The position numbers and the translations under genes were made by a program. A DNA stretch of 64,000 bases from Syngnathus acus (lineage: Eukaryota > Chordata > Actinopteri > Syngnathiformes > Syngnathidae): the NCBI RefSeq assembly GCF_901709675.1, contig NC_051090.1, positions 6,961,842 through 7,025,841 of the forward strand. Reading direction: 5' to 3'. Below, one piece after another: positions 29,101-40,865 of this stretch; positions within the stretch are counted from its first letter, which is position 1, and every line of letters begins with the position of its first letter. A model generated the notes under the pieces. The model saw only the letters and a list, made by a program, of their open reading frames with translations. It was not told the DNA's origin and searched no databases.

Positions 29101-32100
29101 TCACAAGGGGGCAGTTTGTAATACGTCAGCTCACATCAACTGGAATGTCTACACCACAGTTTAGTTTTCACAGGAGCCTACAACTGCCTCTTGCATTACT
29201 GAAATATCCCACAAAGGCCAAATTACCGTATTTTCCGGACTATAAGGGGCACCTAATGCGCCTTATATATGGACCAAATTCCTAAATTTAAATTGGCCCG
29301 AAGCATTGTCATGAAATCAATGATAAGTGGCCCGCTGAAGACTATGAATCATGAATCAAAAAGACTATGGATCATTATTCTGTGATTATAAAGTAATTTG
29401 TTGCGTCTGAAGTTGAAATAAAAAAGATAAAATGGAGAATGATTTGACTTGGATTAAAAATCTGACATGATGCATTAATGGTGCGTCTTATGCGCCTTAT
29501 ATAAGGACAAAGTTTTAAAATGGGCCATTCATTGAAGGTGAGCCTTATAGTCAGGTGCGCCTTATAGTCCGGAAAATACGGTAGACCCAAAAACTAATAT
29601 GAGTTGGTATACTAAAAGCGTCTCTCTATAGTTCAGGCTTGTTTTATGGCCTCTCAAGTGGTTCTTAGAAAAAATAACTCACGATTTTCTTGCTATACAG
29701 AAATCATCTTTATCGTAGTCACTCAGCTTTTTCCTTCCATAGCAGGAGTCAAGTGCACGTTATTAATTTAAAGTACTACACAATTTGAGTCAACCCACAG
29801 CTGCTAAAGTTACAGGAGGGATTTGCAGCTCAGTGTATCATAAGATACAAACACTTGAAGCAGGGTTAGATAAGATTGTTTGCCAAAAATCAATCAAATG
29901 TAGAAATCAGAGGCAGAGAAAAAAAAAAAAGACTAGTGGAAGAAATCTTTTCAGTCACTGAGTCATGGCTTAGATAACAGGAAGTCTCCAGGGTACGAGA
30001 GGAAATCCCCAACAATCTGGCGAGGAAAAACACCACCAGACGTATCAAAACAAAGCTCTCCTTTTTAAAAAATGACCACCGCCATTGAAAATAAAACCAG
30101 GTGGCCGCTAGTGAAATGAGATTAATTTCTTCTATTATGCCATCATCCTGTATTGAAACAAAAGGATGGGATCAAACTCCCTGGTGAGCTCATATCCTCC
30201 CTTCAGCCTCCCACTGAGCCAAATTGAAAAGCCAGCATATGTTCCTATATCGGAAAGCGTCAAACCGCACAGCTTCCCAATCACAACTGCTGTCTCCATT
30301 TACTCCTTTAGATGTATAACCGCAGAAGTTTTTGTTTGGGTTGTTAGCAGACTTTGCTGCCAGGAAAAATTGTCATCTTCAATGCGTGGTACTGCGTTTA
30401 CGACGTATTAGCTAGACACAGCTGAAAATTACAGAGGGTTCATTGCGTTTTAAATATAAAAAAGACAAAAGTGGAAAACAGCATTGTCATTGTGTGAGTC
30501 ATGACTTTAAATAGCTGATGAAGTCTACTTGTGGATACCCACGGTTTGAATTTTGTTCGGCTCCATTAATAATACCACACTGACGTACTCACACTGACAA
30601 AAAAAATCTCAAATCCTTAAACATATATGATCAGTATGCTTTTTCATTGACCTTATGTTACACAGCGGAATGATTTGAGATCTTTGCTCGAAAAATAATC
30701 TGACAAGGCGAGATGGGATTCACTCATTAAAAAGTATATTCAATTAAAAAGAACATTCTGAGAAACATCAAAACCAACCGGTACGGTGATCTAATTATAA
30801 ACGGTTGTCACATATGATTGAGCGACACTGGAAAAATGTTGATTGGATAAGGCGGCAAAATGTGTGTCAAGTCAACTTTGCCTTTAATTTCTCCTGTTGC
30901 GCTGCAAACTCAAATGAGATCACCCTACCATTGAGATGACACTAAGCCAGTGTCCCATGACAGAACCTCTTGGCTATGCCTCTGGCACTGCACGTACAGT
31001 GTGAGCTGAGGCCTCCAACAAGCTGGCAGCCGACTAAAACATGAACGTCTTGACCGAAAACCCGCACCCGGGCTGCACTGTACATAAGCACGTGGGAAAA
31101 CATGAAAGTGCAAACGACATGCCAGCACATCACAGAAAACCACACGGCGGCACCCGGCAGCACGTTATTCTTGGCTGTCTTTAGTGAAGACCCACATGGG
31201 AGTGAAGATGAAGTTCCTAAAGAGAAAATTACATACTGTGTTGTAAAAGCTGTTTGAATGAAAAGGTTTTTTTTTTTTTTTTTTAAATCAAAGATTAAAA
31301 AACGAAGGGTCAGACCATGACCTGTCGATTCTGTTTAATGGCCAACATCTAATGTGACCCTTTAGTTTCAGGAGGTTTTGCAGTCCTATCTAATATTACC
31401 GTATTTTACGGACTATAAATCGCGTTTTATTTCATACTTTGGGTGGGGGGGGGCGACTTATACTCAGGAGCGACTTATATGTGAATTTTTTCACAAATTT
31501 CTACTCGATCATTAACACTTTACTTACTTACTAGTATAGTTGATCACTTCACATGTTATTTTAACTTTAAACCGCATGAGGGCGCACTATGGCTGTGGAA
31601 TAATTGGAGCCTCACTGACAATGATTAATAATTTAATGACAAGATCTCGATCCCATCCCAATCCATGGCAAAATTTCTGACAGATGAGAAGATGCTGTAA
31701 ACCGTACAGAACTACATCCCTCTTATTAGCCTTGTTTGTGTCCCCGTTGCTTGGTAACCAGCCCACAAGGTGAGCCCCTTGCAAGTCTTCCCGTTAATAA
31801 GTAGGTGTAGCCCCTTTGTAATTTGTAACAGAAGTTCTTCTTCTAAACTACTGCCCAGTGGATTTGAGTCTTAATGCTACATGGTTATGTTTATGTATTG
31901 GGGGATTATGTAGTTTACAATGTCTGAGATGTATTTAAATTGAATCAAGAAGCAAACACGTGCTACAAGCATGCAAGTTCTCGTTCACCATCACACCTAT
32001 AATTAACTAAAACCACTTGAGTTACTCCGTGCAACTTTATTTAGACTATTAAAAAAAAAGTTGGGCCTTCTTGAGTTTGGGTTTTCCCAGTAAAGAGGCA

Positions 32101-35100
32101 TAAAAGGAGATATTTAGAGTTTGTGGATTTTTATTACATTAGCAATAAAATGTCGACATGGAAGACTGTTAACTCTCGTGAGGAGGTTGACGGAAACTGG
32201 GGGAAATTAGTTCATTGAAGAGAAGCTGCTTTGCCAGTGAGGTTTTCAACAGCAGCTATATTTGTAAGATCTGGGAGGGAGTGCGGGAGGTCAATGTTGA
32301 CTCTACTGGGTCAGCAGTTTTCAAAGAGGTGAGCCTCTCTTGGGGGTGCAGAGGACTTCAACGGAGGCGCAGCAGCTTGAGAAAAATAAATAACTTGCTA
32401 CTGAATGGCAGATATTGATGATGCTTGACAGATGTTATGGGCTCTAAGGTAATAAAATCCACAACAGGGCCTCAAAATTTGAATTTTTAAATGCTAATTA
32501 TTACATTGGGAATTTAAAATGTCTTTTTGGGGTTAACAAGGGTTGAGTTACTAATATTTTACTTTCTATGTCAAGCCAAAGCTGGGCTCGCCAAGATCTA
32601 TTTTTAAACTTGTCAAGCTTGTTTTAATGGTTCTTTCGATATTTATAATGATCCTGATTACAATCTTCTTAAAAAAGAAAAGCCAACCAGAGCAAAAATA
32701 CTGCTGTCAAAATGGAATTTATAAAATTTAAAGCTCTTTCCATTCCTGAAGTGTGACATTGGATACCACTCAGTCACTAAGACCTCGACTAGTCCCGAGA
32801 ATTTGCCATGTCAGACATGTGCTTATGATAGCAACATCTGTGCAAGGACAATTTGACCAGTGTGTATATTGTAGAAGACGAATGTCTTCCTTTTAATGGA
32901 ACCATGTGAGGTAAGACGTCGACTCGAAGTGTCACGTCCGAGGTTATTTCCCCCCAAAAAGTTTACTTTCAGTGAAGAGCTCTTATATCACATCCAACTC
33001 TGAAGTAAACATGCAAATAGAATGTATCATAAACAGTGAAGCTGGTCAAAGCACGAGCAGAATTCTGTTCCAACATCCAGTTGGCAATTTACATTATAAA
33101 TGGGCCTTTAATTTGGAAATAGAAATTCGGGTTCAATGTTGTGCATATTTTTTCTGAGGTAATGACATTTTTTTAATCTGAATTGAATTGATGGTGACAA
33201 TTTTATAGTCTGAGATCTCTTGAGTTACACCCAGACAGACACTGCATGAAATTGATGCTCAAATGGACTGTTGCTGCAAAACTGAAAATTAAAACACTAT
33301 TTTAGGAAAGGAGACTTGGTGCCAAGCCAAAAGATTAACTTCTATTCATCAACTTTAAAATGCAAAGTTTGCCATGACATGTTAAGATATTTCTACCCGA
33401 GTCTTGAGTGTATTAGCAGGACTTGAAAAATTTTGTCCAGCGAACATCCCTAACCACATCGTGATAAATTTGTTTGGACTTCAGGAACGGTAATGAAGCG
33501 AAAAAACTTGTCAAGGATTTTCCATCTTGAGTAATTCGTCTGTCTCACCTTTTACTCCGTTCAGTTTGTCGTTCGAATGAGTTTGGGGAACCGGGAGATG
33601 ATGCAAAGCTGACTTCACTTTCTTCCTTGATATATTAAACTTCATCTTGCAGTGCTTGGAACTTTAACGGCAATGAATCTTTGGATGGAGTGCCTGCTGA
33701 TGGAATCCCACAGTCTCCAGAGGCCAGCAGATCTAAAATCACATGTTGGAGCTACTTTTGGCGATCTCCAGGCGTTTTAGTAAGTTCGTTTTGAAGAATT
33801 GATTATCATTTTAATCGCCGTAGAAGCAGTTTGTCCGATAAAAGCTACTGTGTTTTATTGAGAACTCCATAAAAGTGAAGCGGTGCTGAGGCTAGCATTT
33901 TTGGAAAGCCATGAGCTAACAGGGAAGGATTCCTCATTGGCCTGGAGCTGACGTGAGCTGCAGTTGAAATAAGCACATTCCACTTTCTCTTCACTATTGC
34001 TGAAGGACAATTGGCTTTCTTAATGGCTCCTGGTGTCTAACGTCATGAGATTTAAAGCAGATGTGGAGACCCAGCAGGGTCAGTCGTGGCCAAGGATCAA
34101 GTTAAGCACTCTTCTGTCCTCTAAATAAGGTGTCCTGCTACCTGTTTGGCCTCAGGGATCTACTTTAGGGCCCAAAAGATTCTTGAACCTTGGACACATA
34201 CCATCATAGGAATACATAGCAACGCACAAACAAACAGGGTCAAATGAACTGGGAGGTCAAAAAGGCAAAACAAGCTGCTCTAAGAAACTGATAGCATGTC
34301 ACCTCTGGGCAAATATTTGTATAATTTACAACAACATACTGTTGTTTAAGCGATGTCTTGTGTGATAAGTGAAACAAATGACAGAACATACGTTTGTAAT
34401 ATTTCTTTACAACGGGTTTGACATCTCCTGAATGTTTATTACCGTAATTTTCGGACTATAAGTCGCGGTTTTTTTTCATAGTTTGGGTGGGGGGGCGACT
34501 TATACTCAGGAGCGACTTATATACATATATATGGTTTTTTTTCACTTTTTTGGGCATTTTATGGCTGGTGCGACTTATACTCCGGTGCGACTTATAGTCC
34601 GAAAATTACGGTACGTAGATTTTAGGCATTTGTTTTCATTTCAGGTTAAGCTAAGGAGATAAGACCGGTAGCAGTGCTTTCCTTGTCTACTTGTGGACAG
34701 TCATAGATAAATCATTCAAGACAAGTAAGGAAAAAGTTTTTTCCCTTCCTACTCAGATCTTTTTTGGTCAGACCGATTATTACCTCAATACACCCACGAG
34801 AAACATCTGTGTGTACGTGTGTAGACACACCCCACACATGGAAATTTATATACTGTGTAAAACCTGCATGGCCAGCTGCTACGTGCAGTCAATTACGGGA
34901 TGTTAAGCTATTCCGTTAACGTCTGCTTTTGAGTTTGGATGTGAAAGCGTTTTTATGACTTGAAAAGAAATGGAATCCAAACGATTCTTCTTTTTGAACC
35001 TGCTGACTCACATTAAGCTCACCTAGCCAACAGACTCCTCCTCATTACCTCATTAATCGGCAGGCATTCAATGAACAATATCGGTGAACTGCGCCGCAGT

Positions 35101-38100
35101 GGGTGCGTACATTCCTACCGGGTGCTACCAGCTCAAGTCCAGTCATGCAGGAGACCTTTGGCACGGCCAAGTTCCACAATGTCTGGCTGTCTGGGCAGAA
35201 AGATCCTCTCATAGTTAATTTATATTCGTCTTAGATTTAGTTGATTAAAATAAAGAAATGAATGGATTGCAAGAAGAATGAAATACGGCAGTCGATCACA
35301 CGTGGAGACTTCCATTTTCCATGTTGCCTCTAGCTTTAACCTCCCTATTGTGCTGCAATTAAGTCAAAACATTCAACCTGAGCACGTCATGAATGAATCA
35401 CATGATGAGTCTAAACACCAGCAAGCGTCACAGTAAATATATTCCACAGTAGGTTGAAATAAGAGAATTTTAGTAGAGCTGCTGGATTATGAAAACATAT
35501 TAATCATGATTATTTTGGTAATAATTGAAATCACAATCATTCATTTTCCAAAACAAGGAAATTGAGTGTAATAATCGAATTTCAATCAATTGCACAGCTT
35601 TGAGTTTGGATCACACAATAAAAACCTAAAGCAGAGTATGCAATGTCTCTTAAGCTGAAATTAATTCATCAATGTCTCAATTACTTTGCGCAAATATTTG
35701 TGTATATCCAACTCATTGAATGACCTCTCACATTTGGATCGACTGAAACTAAGAACAATAATCAGCAGTGTTTGATTGCGAGCCCAGCAGTTGCTGATAA
35801 AATCAGGAGCAGTGACGCTTGGGCCCTTTGATCACTCCGCGGTCAGTCCCAGAAACCCGTGGGGGCCACGAGGTTCAAGCCCAGTCGCTGCTACAGTCTG
35901 CCACTCTTTTTTTAAAGCAAAGCAAACAGACCACAACAGGAAAATAAAATATTTGCGAGCACTAAAAGATTGGAACATACGCAGCACTGAGCGAGTGGAA
36001 CAGTCCGAAGTCTGTGGGAGCCTCTTCAAAAAGGGGTCCAAAAGGCCACATTGTACTGACACAAGACGTGTAAAGGCGGAATGCTCCAGGAATCTTATTT
36101 ATTTTCACAAATACCACTGAGTGCCACTAAAGTACACGTGAGTTTAAAAGCACATCTGAAAAATGATGTTGAAGCGAGATCAGCACTTTAGGAATGAATC
36201 AATGTCTGCTGATTCAAAAGGAAATGTTCAAACCAGACAGCTTGGGGTCGAACAACTTCCCACTAAATGTTAGCATGGAAGTTGTGTGTCATCAGCGGGC
36301 GTGCGGAGCTGCTCCGTCAGACGACTGGCTCTCTGCTCCCCTTTAAGGAGCTGCTGCCAGCATCTCATCTGAGCTCTAAGTAGACGACAATGTGGAAAGT
36401 GGACGGCCTGAGGGTCTGTGGTTAAGACTTATTTGCAAACTATTAGATACCACAAACACAATGACGACGGATAAAGCTGTCATCTAGTAATAATGACTAA
36501 ATATTTCCATTGGCATAGAATATTGGTGATAATAATCAATTAAAATGATTCCTTGATTTTCTTTTTACTAATATTTTAAAGCAGTTTTATGTAAAACTGA
36601 AAAACAACGGTACCGTATTTTCCGGACTATAAGGCGCACCGGACTATAAGGCGCACCTTCAATAAATGGCCCATTTTAAAACTTTGTCCTTATATAAGGT
36701 GCACCTGACTATAAGGCGCACCATTAATGTATCATGTCAGATTTTTAATCCAAATCAAATCATTCTCCATTTTATCTTTTTTATTTCAACTTCAGACGCA
36801 ACAAATTACTTTATAATCACAAAATAAAGATCCATAGTCTTTTTGATTCATGATTCATAGTCTTCAGCGGGCAACTTATGATTGATTTCATGACACATTG
36901 CTTCGGGCCAGTTTAAATTTAGGAATTTGGTCTACGTATAAGGCGCACCGGACTATAAGGCGCACTGTCGGCTTTTGAGAAAATTTTAGGTTTTTAGGTG
37001 CGCCTTATAGTCCGGAAAATACGATACTTTGGAATGACATCATTGTAGAAATCATATATTGTAGCCATCTATAAATAGCTACAAATTTGCTCATAATTGA
37101 CTTTTCACCTGCTCCTATGTCAAGCAATGTTCAGCTACTTCATGGGGAAACCACATTCATGTCTGTGACATGTTTCAGTTCAGATTGCTTGTACAGCTAC
37201 CTCACATTGATGTAAAAGTCAGCTGCCCTTGCTGACTTTGACACAATGTTCAGACTCGTAAGGTCTGCATTTCGAGTTACAACCGAGTGGCTTACTCTTC
37301 TTACGTTGGATTGTTCCCACACGAAGTGATCAACAACATCCCAACCAAATAGATGGATCTCATGGGGAAATAAAGCTCAGGAAATGTGAAGAATGCAGAA
37401 CAAATAACCCCAACGTCCAATGCGATGACACAACTTGCGGTGAAGCATTCTGGACAAAAACACCTGCGCGTACACACTTTTGGCACGACAATATATTTGA
37501 GATACACAGAGGGAAAGGAATCTGCAGTTGAAAGTAAAGATGTGAAGAGATCAGGTGACTTTTTTTTTTCATGCGACATTGTCATAATTAAAAATACTAT
37601 CACCTATGTTATTTTATTTCTTCATCAAGCTGGCATATAAACTCTTGGCTGAGGGATTTTTGATTTACGTTTGTCGTCATCTATTGTGAAATTTTATGTC
37701 GTGGTTGCTCATAGTCTTGGGAGCATGTTTTGGCTCTTGTGCTGGTAAAGCATATGAAACCCTGCTGTGTCCTGGCTGGACATTTATGGTGTTTTTTCTG
37801 TACCATTAATCAAAACAGTATGTTCAACATGATACCTTCAAGATGTTTCTGGATTTAATGTAGAAAATGATTCAAGTCTGTACACATTGGACACTACATT
37901 AGGTACAACCAGCACACTGGTGGGAAGCCTTTTTTTTCTACCGGGGCCATTTCAGTTTTGCTCAAATCTCGAGCGAGTCCACATAAATTGAATTTAAAAA
38001 AAGAAAGGTCAAAATTTGAACCCTGTACCCTCCTTGGATTGTGCATGTACAGTAATCCCTCGTTTATCGCGGATAATTGGTTCCAAAAACCACCCGCGAT

Positions 38101-38866
38101 AAGTGAAATCCGCGAAATACGATAAACGAAACGCGAAGTAGCGAGGGATCACCGTATTGTAATGCACCTTGCATGTGTGCAATGTGAATATTTCCTGTAA
38201 AGTGGCAGTCAGTGCATTTGGTACTTAGTCACCACTATCACTTGGGTTTTAAATTTAAAAGTTAGTCCTTCTGATTGTGTTTATCCCAGCAGAGTAAAGT
38301 CCAATCACCTCCCTGCAACTTCACATCACCTGGCAATAACTAATGATGATGTTGAAGAATTAGGAGCCAAGCAGCAGGGGCACAAACTAACCCCTGCTGA
38401 GGAGACAACAATGGTGTCCTTTCAAGACTGCTTTACAACCCCCACCATCGGTTCCTACCTTGACATAAGCCAGTTGGAGATAGTTGTAAGGGGACCGCCT
38501 GCGGAAGTCCTCCACGACATCCTCGCTGATTTTATGCATTGACTGCACGCCGATGTCTTGCTCGATGCAATCGTCCATGCACGACGCTCTGCGCAGCACC
38601 ACATCAAAAAAGGCCAGGTCGGAGACGGTGTCCCAGAACGGATGCTGGTCCTGACATCTCCGCCGGCAGCGGACTCTGGAGCGTTTCACGGTGGTGTAGC
38701 TGCTGAGCGCTTTCTCCATGGTGCGCACCACGCTGTCATAGTCGCCGCTGTTGAACGCCCGCAAAGCGTCCGTGTATAACAGGTCGTAAGGCTCCAAGGA
38801 GGACGAAGACAGCGGGACGGAAGTGAGCAGGACAGCGGAGAAGACGACTAAGAAGCTGGCGTCCAT
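8174..38866 (-). CDS. p3h2: Prolyl 3-hydroxylase 2
   Basis: ER enzyme that 3-hydroxylates prolines in collagen chains (collagen IV for mammalian P3H2), using 2-oxoglutarate, O2, Fe(II) and ascorbate. Fifteen exons: 38866-38459, 18041-17889, 17002-16813, 14929-14798, 12946-12819, 10902-10813, 10501-10461, 10129-10038, 9962-9835, 9649-9554, 9457-9307, 9121-9004, 8870-8795, 8554-8414 and 8266-8174. Phases agree throughout, giving 678 aa (human P3H2 about 708). Residues 1-23 look like a signal peptide. The four family CxxxC motifs are present: CRRRC 67-71, CMDDC 96-100, CRALC 223-227, CEHEC 259-263. The dioxygenase core has HGD (H550, D552), a distal His622 and Arg631/632. The C-terminus is KDEL for ER retention. 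An upstream in-frame ATG at 38911 is less suitable because it would precede the hydrophobic signal. P3H2 rather than P3H1 is chosen from the neighbouring claudin and ccdc50 and the 20.4-kb first intron. Confidence 0.93.
10903..12818. other. p3h2 intron 5
   Basis: 1.9 kb without a recognisable exon or named repeat. Short open frames here have no supporting splice sites or family similarity. Confidence 0.5.
12947..14797. other. p3h2 intron 4
   Basis: 1.85 kb. It carries the 302-bp hAT-type element at 13490-13791. Otherwise nothing is recognised. Confidence 0.6.
13490..13791. mobile_element. hAT-type nonautonomous DNA transposon
   Basis: The element starts CAGGGGTGTCAAAC and ends GTTTGACACCTGTG-like (terminal inverted repeats). 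Its terminal regions have the common GGCCGCAAG and GGGCCACGTAAA motifs. It is flanked by a perfect 8-bp duplication, ATCTAATG, at 13482-13489 and 13792-13799, the length diagnostic of hAT elements. At 302 bp with no transposase frame, it is a miniature copy. Confidence 0.9.
14930..16812. other. p3h2 intron 3
   Basis: 1.9 kb with no recognised gene or repeat beyond an A-run near 16430-16446. Confidence 0.5.
17003..17888. other. p3h2 intron 2
   Basis: 886 bp. Nothing recognised. Confidence 0.5.
19834..20286. repeat. 30-bp exact direct repeat, 423 bp apart
   Basis: The sequence GCCAATCAAATGCCACCAGC followed by ATAACTTTTA occurs at 19834-19863 and again at 20257-20286. Partial similarity extends a few bases to the left of each copy. 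Confidence 0.85.
20305..20474. mobile_element. Degenerate hAT-like element
   Basis: One end has CAAACCTGAGGCCCGGGGGCC and the other GAATTTGACACTCCTGG. These resemble the termini of the well-preserved hAT element at 13490-13791, with extra substitutions. No clear target duplication was seen. Confidence 0.6.
20935..21294 (-). mobile_element. Retroposon common in teleosts, ATCC-tailed
   Basis: The plus strand begins CCATCCATCCATTTTCTGTA and continues through the familiar fish block with GAGCCTATCCCAGC, CATGTTTTTGGGATGTGGGA and GGAGAACATGCAAACTCCAC. The simple GGAT tail lies at its minus-strand 3' end. A perfect 12-bp duplication, TGCAGCTATACT, flanks it at 20923-20934 and 21295-21306, indicating LINE-type target-primed insertion. 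I know the repeat by sequence but not its exact database name. Confidence 0.88.
25081..25108. repeat. GAT/ATT microsatellite
   Basis: (TGA)n grading into (TTA)n. Confidence 0.8.
25826..25999. mobile_element. 174-bp inverted-repeat element (MITE), copy A
   Basis: The ends are perfect inverted repeats of about 27 bp beginning TACCGTAATTTTCGGACTAT. Internal blocks of AGTATAAGTCGC also repeat in both orientations, and the termini include TA, the likely target site. No coding capacity. Almost identical to the copy at 34440-34613 read in reverse. Confidence 0.9.
29224..29583. mobile_element. 360-bp inverted-repeat element, related long form
   Basis: It begins TACCGTATTTTCCGGACTAT and ends with the inverse. 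The terminal GCGCACCT/CGCCTTATA blocks repeat inwardly. The interior matches, in inverted orientation, the element at 36611-37026. Confidence 0.88.
31397..31490. mobile_element. Solo end of an inverted-repeat element
   Basis: TACCGTATTTTACGGACTAT is followed by a G-run and GCGACTTATACTCAGGAGCG, as in copies A and B. The opposite terminus is absent nearby, so this is truncated or has lost its right end. Confidence 0.7.
34440..34613. mobile_element. 174-bp inverted-repeat element (MITE), copy B
   Basis: Same length and termini as the 25826-25999 copy, in the opposite orientation. By eye only about three substitutions separate the two. Confidence 0.9.
36611..37026. mobile_element. 416-bp inverted-repeat element, long form
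   Basis: It begins TACCGTATTTTCCGGACTAT, and the right end is CCGGAAAATACGATA, one substitution from a perfect inverse. It carries several GGCGCACC blocks, and its interior is the reverse complement of the 29224-29583 interior. Confidence 0.88.
38048..38156. mobile_element. 109-bp palindromic DNA element
   Basis: The left end TACAGTAATCCCTCG pairs with the right-end inverse TACGGTGATCCCTCG. The internal TTTATCGCGG and CCGCGATAAG/CGCGAAATACGATAA blocks give it a largely palindromic structure. The sequence type is widespread in fish genomes. It lies about 300 bp downstream of p3h2 exon 1. Confidence 0.75.
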
Positions 38867-39718
38867 CCTGATTGCGAGTGAGGTCGGAAGTGTCAACCTT
38901 GTCTTGTCCATTTGGAGGTGTCACGCGGCATGCTGGGGCGGAGGACGATGAGCGTAAGGTTCTTTCCTCAGGGACACACTTTTTTTTTTTTTTGTAGTGG
39001 CCGGGCCCCCTCGTCTGGTTCCGGTGACTCCTCCTGCTCCTCCTCCTCCTTCAAATGAATGGACAACAATCACAGCCCACTTCTCTCCTCCACTGGGGGT
39101 CTTCAGCAAGTCTTGAGTGCCTCCCAAAATAATAGCGCAGTATTTATAGAAAGTAACACTTGCAAAACAGTCAGTTTAACAACACAAATTATAGTAATTG
39201 TTTTAATATATTAATATTAATATAATTCTCAACAAACAATAAACTATCTTGTGTGACTATTTTACCCCACCTTTTTCGAGACCTTTACACCAAATCTTCA
39301 TACTTCTATTTGAAGTACACTGTCTCTCTCTTGTGGTAGTTTGCACTTAGTGCAAGTATTTTTTTTCAGCATTCACACGATTATCATCGGCCTCTGTGGA
39401 TGAAAAATGTTCTTTTTTTATCACTTGTACGGGGATCTTAAATGACATTAATTATATTCAATTGATTAATTGATTTTTAATAATTTTTTTTAGAAAGCTT
39501 TAGTAAGACAAAATATAATGTAGATAAATATATTGTAAAGTTTACAACAATGAAATATTTTTACACTTTTTCGGCTCGTAAAATATAGGCTTATATATAG
39601 TACAAAAAGTCACTTGAGTTTACAAGGAATCCTATATAGCTTTACTATTTGCCAAATTCTGCAATTGTATTTTTAATCCCACAGAAGATTACTGAAAGGT
39701 CATACTACTTACTTACAC

Positions 39719-39847
39719 ACAACAAACAAAAAAACCACACAAACAAAACAAACAAACAAACAAACAAACAATAAACAAACAAAAAAAACCAAAACAAACA
39801 AACAAACAAACAAACAGACAAACAAACAAACAAACAAACAAACAAAA
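39719..39847. repeat. (AAAC)n microsatellite
   Basis: About 130 bp of CAAA/AAAC units with a few interruptions. Confidence 0.9.
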
Positions 39848-40461
39848 GAAGGGTGAGTCCAAGCAGATTGCTCTGGCATTTTCCATGTACCTACTACTTA
39901 CAAGCCACTTGGAGGCATTTGCGAGCTGCAGTGTTTACTCACAAGTCACGACAACTTGGCCAGATACTTTCAGGTAATTAATTTAATTAATTTCAGATAC
40001 TTTTCAGGTAATTACAGAGTGCTTCTTGATTGCAGACATTTCTATAAAACACTCTTATGTAAGTCTTATGCCTTTGTTATCATTAAGTATTCAAACTACA
40101 ATTCTATACTAAGTTACTTAATATTGTCCAAAACAAATTCTTTGCATACATAAAATATCCACAAGTAAAAAAATATATATAAACAACAAGCAAGCTGGCA
40201 ATTTTATACAGTACGTATTTTCATTTCATTTCAAAGCAGGAAGGAATGAGAGATTAGTGTTGAATTTCCGCAGAGGAGAACATTTCATTTCCCCCTAGCA
40301 TGGTCTAATCACCCTCTCCAATCTGATTGTGTTTTGTCCCATGCTAATTGCTCCGTTCTATCCCCAGAAGTGCAGGGACATCTTATCCGGAAACCACCAC
40401 TCCCTTTGCCAATAAATTACACTCCACTGTAAGTAAACTCAAACTAAAGATAAACACACAT

Positions 40462-40467
40462 TTTATT
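40462..40467 (-). terminator. Candidate cldn1 poly(A) signal
   Basis: AATAAA on the minus strand about 400 nt beyond the cldn1 stop codon. Assignment is by position. Confidence 0.4.
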
Positions 40468-40865
40468 TTTCTTATAAAATACTGTACACAAACTTGACTA
40501 TAGTACTATAAAAACAAGATATACAAAAGAGAATTCTACAAGCGAGTACATTTAACTATTCATGAGAATCAGCAGAACCTCCAAATTTGAACGTAATCTG
40601 TTGTGTGATTGTGATCAGACATTAAGCACTATAATTATAATACTAAAAGTAAAACTACTCCCCATTGTTATTGCTCCACTTTATGTCTGAAGTTTCTGAA
40701 CTGCCACATGATGAAATTTGAAAAAAATTTGAAAGCTTGTTCAACTTTGGAGGTTCTACTTTGCACAACGCTAGTGCAAAGTCGGTACGAGTCGTTTGAG
40801 GACAACGTAAGCTTACAGCAATTTATCAGTCGACAACGCCCATTATTGTGGATACTCCCTGGTGA

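Larger units (their letters stand above)
18042..38458. other. p3h2 intron 1
   Basis: 20.4 kb between the signal-peptide exon and exon 2. It contains the repeats listed separately (20305-20474, 20935-21294, 25826-25999, 29224-29583, 31397-31490, 34440-34613, 36611-37026, 38048-38156), the 30-bp direct repeat at 19834/20257, and GAT/ATT microsatellites near 23044 and 25081. Open frames up to about 120 codons occur but show no recognisable protein family or exon structure. Confidence 0.7.
38867..40865. other. Intergenic: p3h2 upstream region and cldn1 3' flank
   Basis: The right part probably contains the cldn1 3' UTR. The left part is the p3h2 promoter side and includes a GC-rich patch next to exon 1 plus the AAAC microsatellite. 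No exon was recognised. Confidence 0.55.

Noticed and set aside
38867-38911. Upstream ATG of p3h2 (38911)
   Set aside because: It would put 15 mostly polar residues ahead of a clear signal peptide; the ATG at 38866 fits a secreted ER protein better.
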